NCBI RefSeq assembly: GCF_014656215.1
Contig: NZ_BNBZ01000001.1
Coordinates: forward strand, 434,001-498,000
Reading direction: 5' to 3'
Origin: Streptomyces zaomyceticus
GTDB lineage: Bacteria > Actinomycetota > Actinomycetes > Streptomycetales > Streptomycetaceae
Length of the DNA: 64,000 nt
How positions within the stretch are numbered: position 1 is the first letter of the stretch; each line of letters opens with the position of its first letter. Shown piece after piece: positions 27,317 through 35,879 of this stretch. A program made the position numbers and the translations under genes. Under the pieces are notes generated by a model. It worked only from the letters and a program-made list of their open reading frames with translations. It did not search any database and had not been told where the DNA came from.

Positions 27317-27905
27317 CGGCGGTCTTGGTCGTCGTCTTGAAGGCCGTCAGCGGGGCGTCCTTCAGGTCGCCCATCTGACCCCACCGGACGAAGGTGACGG
27401 TCCTGCCGTCACGGCCCACCGAGAAGAGGTGGATGTCGGTGATGCCGATCTGCGGGTCGGCGGTGTCCAGGCTGTAGACCCAGGCGCCCTCTTCGACGGC
27501 GACCTTGCCGTGGGCGGCGCTGACGGCGTGCAGGCCCGGGTTCTGCCGCTCGAGGAGGGGCCCGCAGCCGGCGAGGGCCTTGCGGAGGGTGTCGACCAGC
27601 TTCACGGCGTCGGCCTCGGTGCGGGCGACATTGGTGATCTGGACGCCGTTGGTGTCGAGCTCGGTGCTGAACTCGCGGTAGCGGCTGTTCTGCGCCGGGA
27701 TCTTGTACGGGGCGCAGAGGGCGCCGCCGTTCTCCGGGACGCCGGTGAAGACCTGGGTGGCGGTCCACGGCGTCGACGACGGCGGCATCTGGGAGGCGGC
27801 GAGGAAGGCGGGCTGGGCGGCGGCCTGCGCCGGGGCCGTGGCGAGGGCCGCGAGGCCCAGGGCGGCAGCGGCGGCGGTGGCGAGCGCGGTACGGAGCTTG
27901 TTCAT
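27300..27905 (-). CDS. Secreted protein of unknown function
   Basis: 201-residue exported protein. The signal peptide is [28 protein letters not shown]. The mature domain has two cysteines (GALCAPYK and LAGCGPLL), which could pair, and resembles the sensor-like domain of actinobacterial lipoproteins and kinases only in general layout. It is not otherwise recognised. The gene is convergent with pucR, overlapping it by 17 bp at the 3' ends, so antisense effects between the two mRNAs are possible. Confidence 0.72.
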   Translation of the reverse strand: MNKLRTALATAAAAALGLAALATAPAQAAAQPAFLAASQMPPSSTPWTATQVFTGVPENGGALCAPYKIPAQNSRYREFSTELDTNGVQITNVARTEADAVKLVDTLRKALAGCGPLLERQNPGLHAVSAAHGKVAVEEGAWVYSLDTADPQIGITDIHLFSVGRDGRTVTFVRWGQMGDLKDAPLTAFKTTTKTAVNKLY

Positions 27906-28068
27906 GGTGGTGGATCCCCCGTCGGGTCGTTCGGTCAGTGCTCCACCAGCGTCGGGCCGGCGCCCGCCACCTGCAACGGTGACGCGCCCGCCCTCCGTCC
28001 CGGAACCATTCCACCCCCGCTGACGTGCAAGGACGTGAAGGGTGGGACGCAGGGGCGAGGGGGATGGA

Positions 28069-29241
28069 ATGCCGAAGGACGCCGCCGTCGAGGAGTTCGC
28101 GCGGCTCGTGCGCGCGCTGAAGGCACGGGACGGGAGGAGTTACGAGGCGCTGGGCCGGCGCCTGAGCGTCAGCGCTTCCACCCTCCACCGCTACTGCTCC
28201 GGCGCGACCGTCCCGGAGGAGTTCGCCGTGGTCGACCGCCTCGCCCTGCTGTGCGGGGCCGACGAGGAGGAGCGGCGGGCCCTGGAGGCGGCCTGGACCC
28301 ACGCGGACGGCGCGCGCCGCCCGGCGGCACCGGAACCCGGCCCGGAGCAGGCGCCCGAGCCAAGCCCGGCGCCGAAGCCGGCTCCGGTGGCGGCGCCCGA
28401 GCCCGAGCCGGAACCCGTGCACGCGCGCGTGCCCGAGCCGGAATCCGTTCCCGCGCGCGTGCCGGGCCTCCCGTCCGGGCGGCGGAGGCGCCGTCCGGGG
28501 TGGGCGGGCGTGGTCGGCGGGGCGCTGGCGGTCGTGGCGACGGTGACGCTCGGAGCCGTACTCCTGCCCGGGAAGGCCCGGGAGCGGGCCGCCGAACCAC
28601 CGGCGCCGCTGACGTGGACGGTCGCCTCGGACCTCTGGAAGAACGGGTGCGGGCACACCTACCTCGCGGAGCGGACGCCCGCTCCCCCGCCGGAGGCGGC
28701 CGACGCGCGGAGCTGGGCGGCGGCGCAGGGGGCCGTGGACGGCGGGGAGACCCTGGTGCGGGTGTCGGTGCAGGGGAAGGGCGCGGCGGCGGTGGTGCTC
28801 CAGGCGCTGCACGTGCGGGTGGTGAAGCGGGGCGCGCCGCTGCCGTGGGCGGCGTACCGGATGGACGACGGGTGCGGCGGGGCGGTGACGCCTCGGCGCT
28901 TCGAGGTGGACCTGGACCGGCCGCGGCCGGTGGCGCGGGCGCTGGACGGGTACGACGCCTCCGGGCAGGAGGGCCGGACGCTCCCGGCGGTCTCCTTCCC
29001 GTACAAGGTCAGTGCCGCCGAGCCTGAGGAGCTGCTGATTTATGCGGGAGCGGCGAAGTGCGACTGCCGCTGGTACCTGGAGCTGGAGTGGAGCTCGCAG
29101 GGGCGCCGGGGCACGGTCCGGATCGGGGACGAGGACGGCGCGCCCTTCCGGACGAGCGGGGCGAAGGGGCGGCCCGTGTCCATGTACGACTCCGCCGGTA
29201 GGCGCTGGATCACAAGCACGAACTCTGGACAGGGGGATTGA
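28069..29241 (+). CDS. XRE-type helix-turn-helix protein with a membrane anchor
   Basis: 390-residue protein with three parts. Residues 8-75 form an XRE-like helix-turn-helix (SYEALGRRLSVSASTLHRYCSGATVP). Residues 88-137 are a Pro/Glu-rich linker with repeated AP and EPEP. One membrane helix follows at about 145-167 (AGVVGGALAVVATVTLGAVLL). The rest is an extracellular domain with cysteines at GCGHTY, DDGCGG and KCDCRW. A cytoplasmic DNA-binding head with an outside domain is seen in several Streptomyces proteins of unknown function, and signal transduction across the membrane is inference. ATG 28069 is preferred over GTG 28042. Confidence 0.78.
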   Translation: MPKDAAVEEFARLVRALKARDGRSYEALGRRLSVSASTLHRYCSGATVPEEFAVVDRLALLCGADEEERRALEAAWTHADGARRPAAPEPGPEQAPEPSPAPKPAPVAAPEPEPEPVHARVPEPESVPARVPGLPSGRRRRRPGWAGVVGGALAVVATVTLGAVLLPGKARERAAEPPAPLTWTVASDLWKNGCGHTYLAERTPAPPPEAADARSWAAAQGAVDGGETLVRVSVQGKGAAAVVLQALHVRVVKRGAPLPWAAYRMDDGCGGAVTPRRFEVDLDRPRPVARALDGYDASGQEGRTLPAVSFPYKVSAAEPEELLIYAGAAKCDCRWYLELEWSSQGRRGTVRIGDEDGAPFRTSGAKGRPVSMYDSAGRRWITSTNSGQGD

Positions 29242-29286
29242 CTGGTCGGTAACTTCGTACCCAGAACCCTGAGCAAGCGCTTAGAC
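29241..29286 (+). promoter_or_regulatory. Promoter region of the acyl-CoA dehydrogenase operon with TetR-like motifs
   Basis: The 82-bp gap holds ACTGGTCGGTAACTT (29241-29255) and AGCAAGCGCTTAGA (29272-29285). The second fits most positions of the KstR2-type pattern AnCAAGnnCTTGnT. Both are candidate sites for a TetR-family fatty-acid or steroid-acid regulator. Confidence 0.4.
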
Positions 29287-29323
29287 AAACTGGGCCCGCC
29301 CCGCACACCGGAGGAGACGCACC

Positions 29324-30481
29324 GTGCGCCGTACCGTATTCAACGAGGACCACGAGGCGTTCCGGGAGACCATCCGCGCCTTCATCGAGGCCGAGGTCGT
29401 CCCCGTCTACGACGAGTGGTTCGCGGCGGGCCAGGCGCCCCGCGAGTTCTACGACAAGCTCGGCGAGCTGGGCATCTTCGGCATCAACGTGCCCGAGGAG
29501 TTCGGCGGCGCGGGCCTGGACACCCACAAGTTCGAGGCCGTCCTCTACGAGGAGACCTCCCGCGCGGGCGTCCAGTTCGGCGGCTCCGGCGTGCACGTGC
29601 TGCTCGCCCTCCCCTACATCAAGATGCTCTCCACCGACGAGCAGAAGAAGCGCTACCTGCCGAAGTTCGTCACCGGCGAGGAGATGTGGGCGCTGGCGAT
29701 GACCGAGCCGGGCACCGGCTCCGACGTCGCGGGCATGAAGACCACCGCCAAGCTCTCCGAGGACGGCACCCACTACGTCCTCAACGGCTCCAAGACCTTC
29801 ATCACCGGTGGCGTCCACGCCGACCGCGTGATCGTCTGCGCCCGCACGTCCGCCCCGACGGCCGAGGACCGCCGCCACGGCATCTCCCTCTTCGCCGTGG
29901 ACACCAAGTCCGAGGGCTACTCCATCGGCCGCAAGCTGGACAAGCTCGGCCTGCGCACCTCCGACACCGCCGAGCTGGCCTTCGTCGACGTGAAGGTGCC
30001 CGTCGAGGACCTCCTCGGCGAGGAGAACAAGGGCTTCTACTACCTCGGCCACAACCTGGCCTCCGAGCGCTGGGGCATCGCCTTCGGCGCCTACGCCCAG
30101 GCCAAGGCCGCCGTCCGCTTCGCCCAGCAGTACGTCACGGACCGCACGGTCTTCGGCAAGCCGGTCGCGCACTTCCAGAACACCAAGTTCGAGCTGGCCG
30201 CCTGCCAGGCCGAGGTGGACGCGGCCGAGGCCGTCGCCGACCGCGCCCTGGAGGCCCTTGACGCGGGCGAGCTGACCCCGGCCGAGGCCGCGAGCGCCAA
30301 GCTCTTCTGCACCGAGGTCGCGCACCGCGTCATCGACCGCTGCCTCCAGCTGCACGGCGGCTACGGCTACATGAACGAGTACCCGATCGCCCGCCTGTAC
30401 GCCGACAACCGCGTCAACCGCATCTACGGCGGCACCAGCGAGATCATGAAGTCGATCATCGCGAAGTCGATGGGCCTGTAA
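29324..30481 (+). CDS. Acyl-CoA dehydrogenase
   Basis: 385-residue FAD enzyme that oxidises acyl-CoA to trans-2-enoyl-CoA, passing electrons to ETF. Family signatures are AMTEPGTGSDVAGMKTTA, NGSKTFITGG and the C-terminal LQLHGGYGYMNEYPIARLY followed by YGGTSEIM, where the Glu is the likely catalytic base. GTG 29324 is preceded by GGAGGAG. The stop TAA abuts the GTG start of the TesB gene, so the pair is an operon. Chain-length preference cannot be read from the sequence. Confidence 0.93.
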   Translation: MRRTVFNEDHEAFRETIRAFIEAEVVPVYDEWFAAGQAPREFYDKLGELGIFGINVPEEFGGAGLDTHKFEAVLYEETSRAGVQFGGSGVHVLLALPYIKMLSTDEQKKRYLPKFVTGEEMWALAMTEPGTGSDVAGMKTTAKLSEDGTHYVLNGSKTFITGGVHADRVIVCARTSAPTAEDRRHGISLFAVDTKSEGYSIGRKLDKLGLRTSDTAELAFVDVKVPVEDLLGEENKGFYYLGHNLASERWGIAFGAYAQAKAAVRFAQQYVTDRTVFGKPVAHFQNTKFELAACQAEVDAAEAVADRALEALDAGELTPAEAASAKLFCTEVAHRVIDRCLQLHGGYGYMNEYPIARLYADNRVNRIYGGTSEIMKSIIAKSMGL

Positions 30482-31351
30482 GTGCCGCAGTCGCACCACG
30501 CACTGGATGACCTGCTCGATCTGCTCGACCTCGAGCGGATCGAGCAGGACATCTTCCGGGGCGAGTCCCGCTCCGCGCTCGTCCCCCGCGTCTTCGGCGG
30601 CCAGGTGGCCGCCCAGGCGCTGGTGGCGGCGGGGCGGACCGTCCCGGCGGACCGGCTCGCCCACTCGCTCCACGCGTACTTCCTGCGCGCCGGCGACCCG
30701 GGTGCGCCGATCGTCTACACGGTCGACCGCATCCGCGACGGACGCTCCTTCACCACCCGCCGGGTCGTCGCCGTCCAGCACGGGCAGCCGATCTTCCACC
30801 TCTCCGCCTCCTTCCAGGCGTACGAGGAGGGGCTCGACCACCAGGCGGACATGCCGGCCGCGCCGGACCCGGAGTCGCTTCCCACACCGGCCGAGATGCT
30901 GCCCCGCCACCTCCCCCGCGAGGTCGCGGACCGGCTGATCGAGGCCAGGGCGGCCGTCGACCTCCGCTACGCCGAGGTCCCCCCGTGGGGCTCGGTCGGG
31001 GAGCCGCGCGAGCCGCGCTCCCAGGTCTGGTTCCGCACCAACGGCAAGCTGGCCGACGACCCGCTGCTGCACGTCGTCCTCGCCACGTACGTCTCCGACA
31101 TGACGCTGCTCGACTCCGTCCTGCTCGCGCACGGGCGGGGCGGCTGGGCCGTCGGGGACGTCGTCGGGGCGTCCCTGGACCACGCGATGTGGTTCCACCG
31201 CCCCTTCCGGGCCGACGAATGGCTGCTGTACGACCAGGAGTCGCCGACCGCCTCCGGCGGGCGCGGCCTCGGCCAGGCCCGGATCTACACACAGGACGGC
31301 AGGCTCGCCATCTCGGTCATCCAGGAGGGTGTCGTTCGCGTGCCGCGCTGA
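30482..31351 (+). CDS. tesB: Acyl-CoA thioesterase II (TesB family)
   Basis: 289-residue double-hotdog thioesterase that hydrolyses acyl-CoA to the free acid and CoA. The family pattern is visible in RVFGGQVAAQALVAAGRT, HSLHAYFLRAGD and the C-terminal ASLDHAMWFHRPF with the catalytic Asp. GTG 30482 follows the acyl-CoA dehydrogenase stop directly, showing translational coupling. It probably relieves accumulation of acyl-CoA from the neighbouring beta-oxidation step. Confidence 0.92.
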   Translation: MPQSHHALDDLLDLLDLERIEQDIFRGESRSALVPRVFGGQVAAQALVAAGRTVPADRLAHSLHAYFLRAGDPGAPIVYTVDRIRDGRSFTTRRVVAVQHGQPIFHLSASFQAYEEGLDHQADMPAAPDPESLPTPAEMLPRHLPREVADRLIEARAAVDLRYAEVPPWGSVGEPREPRSQVWFRTNGKLADDPLLHVVLATYVSDMTLLDSVLLAHGRGGWAVGDVVGASLDHAMWFHRPFRADEWLLYDQESPTASGGRGLGQARIYTQDGRLAISVIQEGVVRVPR

Positions 31352-31375
31352 CGACCGGACATAGCGTCCGATGTC

Positions 31376-32323
31376 ATGGCAGAGCAGTCGGGCAACGGTG
31401 AGAGCACGTTCACGGTGATCGTGGCGGCGGTGGCGAATCTGGGGATCGCCGCCGCCAAGGCCGTCGCCGGTGTCGTCAGCGGTTCCAGCGCGATGATGTC
31501 GGAGGCCGCCCACTCGGTCGCCGACACCGTCACCGAGGGCATGCTGCTCACCGCGCTCAAGCGGAGCGACAGGCCGGCCGACGAGGACCATCCCGTCGGG
31601 TACGCGGGCGAACGGTACGTCTGGGCGATGCTCGCGGCCGTGGCGACCTTCGTGGGCGGCGCGGTCTTCTCGATCTACGACGGCGTCCACACCCTCACCC
31701 ACGGCGAGGAGGTCGGCGATCCGCTCATCTCGTACATCGTGCTCGGCATCGCCTTCGTCCTGGAGAGCTACTCCCTGCGGACCGGCGTGAAGCAGGTCAA
31801 GGCCGAGGCGGAACGGGCGCGGGCCCCCTTCACCCGCTATCTGCGGCTCACGCCCGACACCACCGTCAAGGCGGTCGTCATGGAGGACTCCGCCGCCCTG
31901 GCCGGGCTGATGCTCGCGGCGGGCGGCCTCATCGGCGTCCAGATCACCGGATCCAGCGTCTGGGACGGCGTCGCCTCCCTGCTCATCGGCGCGCTGCTCG
32001 TGTACGTGGCCTGGGTGCTGGGCCGCTCCAACGCCGAGCTCCTCATCGGCCGGCCGCTGCCGAAGCACGTACGGGCCGAGGTCCGCGAGGAGTTGCTGTC
32101 CGTCCCGCACATCGTGGACGTCATCGAGCTGACCACGCTCATCCAGGGCCCCGGCGAGGTCCTGATCGCCGCCAAGGTCGACTTCCGGGACGTCGCCTCG
32201 GCGGAGCAGGTGGAGTGGGCCTGCGAGGACGCCGAGGACCAGCTCAGGGAGCGCTTCCCGTCGATCCGCCGTGTCTACCTGGACCCCACCCCGGGCCTGG
32301 CCCAGCGCCGCCCCCGCCCCTGA
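31376..32323 (+). CDS. Cation diffusion facilitator family transporter
   Basis: 315-residue membrane antiporter of the CDF family, exporting Zn2+ or a similar divalent ion in exchange for protons. Helix 2 carries the HxxxD site (SEAAHSVADTVTEG), and helix 5 has MEDSAALAGLML. The loop HPVGYAGERYVWAML and the C-terminal ferredoxin-like cytoplasmic domain are typical of the ZnT9-like group. It follows tesB by 24 bp and may be part of the same transcript, but the metabolic connection is unclear. Confidence 0.88.
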   Translation: MAEQSGNGESTFTVIVAAVANLGIAAAKAVAGVVSGSSAMMSEAAHSVADTVTEGMLLTALKRSDRPADEDHPVGYAGERYVWAMLAAVATFVGGAVFSIYDGVHTLTHGEEVGDPLISYIVLGIAFVLESYSLRTGVKQVKAEAERARAPFTRYLRLTPDTTVKAVVMEDSAALAGLMLAAGGLIGVQITGSSVWDGVASLLIGALLVYVAWVLGRSNAELLIGRPLPKHVRAEVREELLSVPHIVDVIELTTLIQGPGEVLIAAKVDFRDVASAEQVEWACEDAEDQLRERFPSIRRVYLDPTPGLAQRRPRP

Positions 32324-32367
32324 CGGAGAACGGGCCGCGACGGCACGGGCCCACGGCGGGGCCGTAC

Positions 32368-32399
32368 GGCGTCCGGGCGTCACGGCGTCCGGGTGTCAG
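32368..32399. repeat. Two 16-bp near-identical tandem repeats
   Basis: CGGCGTCCGGGCGTCA is followed directly by CGGCGTCCGGGTGTCA, with one mismatch, between the convergent CDF and phosphatase-like genes. The second copy reaches the stop codon of the phosphatase-like gene. Confidence 0.6.
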
Positions 32400-33181
32400 G
32401 GCGTCAGGCCCGCCGCGGCCAGGGTGTACGCCGTCATCGGCTCGTAGTACCGCGGGTCGACGACATGGTCGTCGAGCGGAATCGTGACCTGCATCGTCCC
32501 CTCGGCCTCACCGATGAAGAGCGCGGGGTCGTTGCAGTCCGCGTACCCGACGGAGTCGATCCCGCGCTGACCCGCCCGCCCGGCCCAGCCGTGGTCCGCG
32601 ATCACCAGATCGGGGCGGCCGTCCTCGCCGAGCCCGTCCAGGATGGCGTTCATCGGCTCCGGGGAGTGGGTGTGCCAGAGGCTCGCCCCGCGCTCGAAGA
32701 CGGCGACGTCCGCGAACTGCACGACGTACCCCTCGTCGGCGACGAGCCCGCCGGGGATCCTGACGATGTCGCAGCCCTGGGCGCGCAGCGCCGCCGCGAC
32801 CCGGCTGTGGACGTCGATGAGGGCGCCGGGGTGGCCGGTGGCGAAGAGGACCCGCTCCTTGCCCGCGGCGGCCTTGCGGAGCCGGGCGGCCATCCGCTCC
32901 AGGCCGTCGACGGTGAGTTCGGGGTCGATGGTGTCCTGTCCGGCGCGGTGGGCCGGGTCGTCGACGACACCGCAGCGCTCGGCCATCACCGCGAGCACGT
33001 CCTGCTCGTCCGCCCAGCGGTCTCCGAGCTCGAGGCCGAGCCAGTAGTGCCGGTCGCCGTTGGCGAGCTTGCGGTAGTGGGAGAGGTTGTTGTCGCGCGG
33101 GGTGGCGACGTCTCCCGCGATCCGGGTGCGGACGAGGTGCTCGACAAGGGCGGGGCGGCTGAGTATCGGCATAGGGGTCAT
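32396..33181 (-). CDS. Phosphatase-like protein of the actinobacterial 'Phosphatase' family
   Basis: 261-residue soluble protein. It resembles a conserved actinobacterial family annotated simply as phosphatase. Conserved-looking blocks are ATPRDNNLSHYRKLANGDRH, VLFATGHPGALIDVHSRVA and DLVIADHGWAGRAGQ, with many His and Asp residues suited to metal binding. ATG 33181 is taken as the start; ATG 33172 is also possible and neither has a strong ribosome binding site. It lies immediately downstream of tetR on the same strand. Substrate is unknown. Confidence 0.7.
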   Translation of the reverse strand: MTPMPILSRPALVEHLVRTRIAGDVATPRDNNLSHYRKLANGDRHYWLGLELGDRWADEQDVLAVMAERCGVVDDPAHRAGQDTIDPELTVDGLERMAARLRKAAAGKERVLFATGHPGALIDVHSRVAAALRAQGCDIVRIPGGLVADEGYVVQFADVAVFERGASLWHTHSPEPMNAILDGLGEDGRPDLVIADHGWAGRAGQRGIDSVGYADCNDPALFIGEAEGTMQVTIPLDDHVVDPRYYEPMTAYTLAAAGLTP

Positions 33182-33245
33182 TCTGTCCGAGCCGCGGACC
33201 GCACGTGCAACCCGTTCCGCTCACTGGACCCCACCGCCGCCCGGG

Positions 33246-33848
33246 TCAGCCCCCCAGCGACCCGAACGCCCCGTGCGCCAGCTTCCGCAGCAGCTCCTCC
33301 ATGGGGCGGCGGCCGAGCGCGGCCAGGTGCGGGGTCGAGTTGAGGAGGCCGAAGACGGCGTGGACGGCCGTGCGGGACTCCGACTCCCCCGCGTCGGGGT
33401 ACAGCTCCCGCACGACGGTGACCCAGAGTTCGACGTACTGCCGCTGAAGCTGCCGCACCCGCTTGCGGTCCTCGTCCTTGAGCCGGTCGAGCTCCCGGTC
33501 GTGCAGGGTGATCAGCGGCCGGTCGTCGAGAGCGAAGTCGATGTGCCCGTCGATGAGGGAGCCGAGCAAGGCACGCGCGTCCCCGTCGGACTCCTCGGCC
33601 CGCAGCCGTCCCCCGTCGAGCAGCCGCTCGCTGATGCCCACCAGGAGCTCGGCAAGCATCGCGTCCTTCCCCGGGAAGTGGCGGTAGAGGCCGGGGCCGC
33701 TGATGCCGACCGCGGCCCCTATCTCGTCCACACCGACGCCGTGGAAGCCGCGCTCGGCGAAGAGGCGGGCGGCCTCGTTGAGGATCTGCTCGCGTCGCGT
33801 CGGGGCGTCGGTCCTGCCGGTGGCAGTCGGGGTGGTGGTCATGGCCAT
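33246..33848 (-). CDS. TetR-family regulator next to the leucine-catabolism operon
   Basis: 200-residue TetR regulator with an N-terminal helix-turn-helix (RREQILNEAARLFAERGFHGVGVDEIGAAVGISGPGLYRHFPGKDAML) and an alpha-helical ligand domain. It would normally face the accD/accC operon, and two candidate operators sit at that operon. An insertion of about 2.3 kb now lies between. There is no ribosome binding site before ATG 33848 or ATG 33842. A TAGAAT hexamer 7 bases upstream could be a -10 element giving a leaderless mRNA, with its -35 displaced. The frame is also open upstream all the way through the tnpB-like gene. Confidence 0.88.
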   Translation of the reverse strand: MAMTTTPTATGRTDAPTRREQILNEAARLFAERGFHGVGVDEIGAAVGISGPGLYRHFPGKDAMLAELLVGISERLLDGGRLRAEESDGDARALLGSLIDGHIDFALDDRPLITLHDRELDRLKDEDRKRVRQLQRQYVELWVTVVRELYPDAGESESRTAVHAVFGLLNSTPHLAALGRRPMEELLRKLAHGAFGSLGG

Positions 33849-35879
33849 GGCTTCGATTCTAAGACGTGACCCACAGGCCGCCCGGAGGGCGAGGTGCGGG
33901 CTGCTGCCGGGACGGGGACCGGGCTTTCCGGCGTGGTCGCGCGCGAGGCGTGGCTCATCCGGGGTTGCTCGGTGCCGCTGTCCGGCGGTTCGGGGAGCAG
34001 AGGTCTCGCGGCGTTGCCGTGGGACTGCCACGCGTCCCGCGCCCCGAGGGGCGTTCGGGCTCGGTGTGGTTGACTCCCGCAGCGCTTCTTCCAGCGCTCG
34101 GGCGTAGATGATCTGTGCGTGCCGGGACCTGATGCGGTCCAGGTACGCGCTCTTCGGGTCGCCCACGTCGCGGAAGCGGACGAAGGCGGCCAGGGCGGCG
34201 GATACGAGGTCGCGTTTGCCAACGAGGCCGCAGGTGGGGCACTTGTGCTCGCGGTCCCGCAGCGACTTGTTCACGCGTTCCCCGCAGAGGCAGTGCTGCG
34301 ACAGGGCCGTGGACCAGGTGGAGGCCCGTACGAGCCGGCCTCCGGCGGCCTTGCACTCGGCGTCCAGGGCGGCAATGAGCATGCCGGGTGTGGTCCGGGA
34401 GAGGCGCCTGCCCCACAGCCGGTACCAGGTACGGATGTCACAGTCCTCGACCACGAGCACGGGGCCGTGGGTGGCGATGATCTCCCGGGCCACCAGGCGG
34501 GCGCCGTGGCGGCGACGCTCCGCGGCCGAGGCGGCGGCTTCGGCCTGCCGGACACGTTGCTCCCGGTAGCGGGCGGAGAGCCGGTCTCGCCGGTACGCCT
34601 GCTGCGGAACGCCGTGCGAGCGGGCCGCGCGGGCACCGCCTGGCACCGTCACCGTCTTGGGCTCCTGGCCCTTGGCGGCGCGACGCTCGGCGCGGGCGGC
34701 CTGTTTCCTCGACAGCCCGTACTGCTGCCGATTCGTCGCCCTGCGGGAGCGCTCAAGCGCCCTGGCGCGGCCCCGCCGCTCCTTTGCTTCCTTGTACAGC
34801 CGGGCTCGCTCGGTGTCGGTGAGCGTGACCTCTGTGGAGACGGGTGTGCCGCCGTCGAGCCGGGCGGGAAAGGAGACGACCGACAGGTTGGAGACGTTGC
34901 CGTCCACCCCGCCGATCCGGTCGAGCCGGGCGGCCTCGTGACGCATCTCCTGTACGGCTGGAGAGGAGTATCCGGGGCCGAGGACCATCAGATGCGCCTC
35001 GTACACCCAGCCGCCGGGCGCGGACGCCTTCCGGCGGCGCACAAGGTCCACCTTGTGCCACCGGCCCGGATCGTCGAGGAAGTGCCGCACCCGTGCTCTC
35101 CGGCCGGGCTGCTGAGGGATGCGGACGGGAAGAACGAATTCGCCGCGCTTGCTGTCGGAGCCACCGGCGAACACCACAGCCAGAGGACCGGTGTGGTCCC
35201 ACCAGGTCGCCTTACGCATTCCCGCCACGCCCGAGGCTGCCACCTTCCCCGTCCGTACACGCCCCTCGGGCGCTGTGGGCTTCGGCATCCGCCGAGGCTG
35301 CCCCAGGGAACGACCGCCGTCGGTGTAGGCCAGAGTGTGGCCGGTCAGGGTGCCGACCAGCCGGAAGGTCTCCCATTTGTTATCGGTGGTATGCGAACGG
35401 GCCCGTCCGGAGATGCGGGTGAAGTCGTGGTAGCGGCCGACCTTCGGGCGGCCGGACCGGCGGCCTGCCACGTCGGGAAACAGATGCCGGGAGACGCCGT
35501 TCCATACCTCGTCCGCGATATGCATGGCCAGGGCCTTGGAGGAGTGGTGCCTGAGGTGCCCGGAGGCTTCCAGATGGGCGTAAGCACATCGTTCCAGGCC
35601 GTTACGGGACAGCCCGAGTCGCTGCCTTACAACCTTCGCCCCCTGCTGGTGCCGCTCATGCGGCGCGGCCCAGTAGGCGTCCACCTTGGCGCGAGCGTCA
35701 CGCTGAACGGCGCGCTTGATCGACCACATCGCCCCGTACAAGCTGTTCAATCGGGCAAGGTCGGCGGGATCGGTGACAGCCAACGGCAGCACCATCACCG
35801 ACACGGCCCCGTCGTCGGGCTTGTTCCACTTCGGGGCCTTGCCCTTCCCCCGACACCTACGAGCGGCCTGCACGTCCAT
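33849..35879 (-). CDS. tnpB: TnpB-like RNA-guided nuclease, long form, open into tetR
   Basis: About 677 residues from ATG 35879, set by GGAGGGGGG just upstream. The RuvC-like acidic residues are present: Asp326 (IGGVDGNVSNLSVV), Glu478 (VLVVEDCDIRTW) and Asp557 (KRDLVSAALAAF). A zinc knuckle lies between, with C530-x-C532 and C547-x2-C550; the first pair is CxC rather than the usual CxxC. TnpB proteins are normally about 400 residues, so the N-terminal region of about 300 is long. From residue 604 a Pro/Arg-rich tail runs with no stop into tetR, giving an 877-codon frame ending at 33246. Codon use (GTT, GTA, AGG) is less biased than in neighbours, suggesting transfer. No TnpA transposase is adjacent. 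Confidence 0.8.

Noticed and set aside
33849..35879. Nuclease-dead TnpB repressor (TldR-type)
   Set aside because: Asp326, Glu478 and Asp557 are all in place, so inactivation is not supported.
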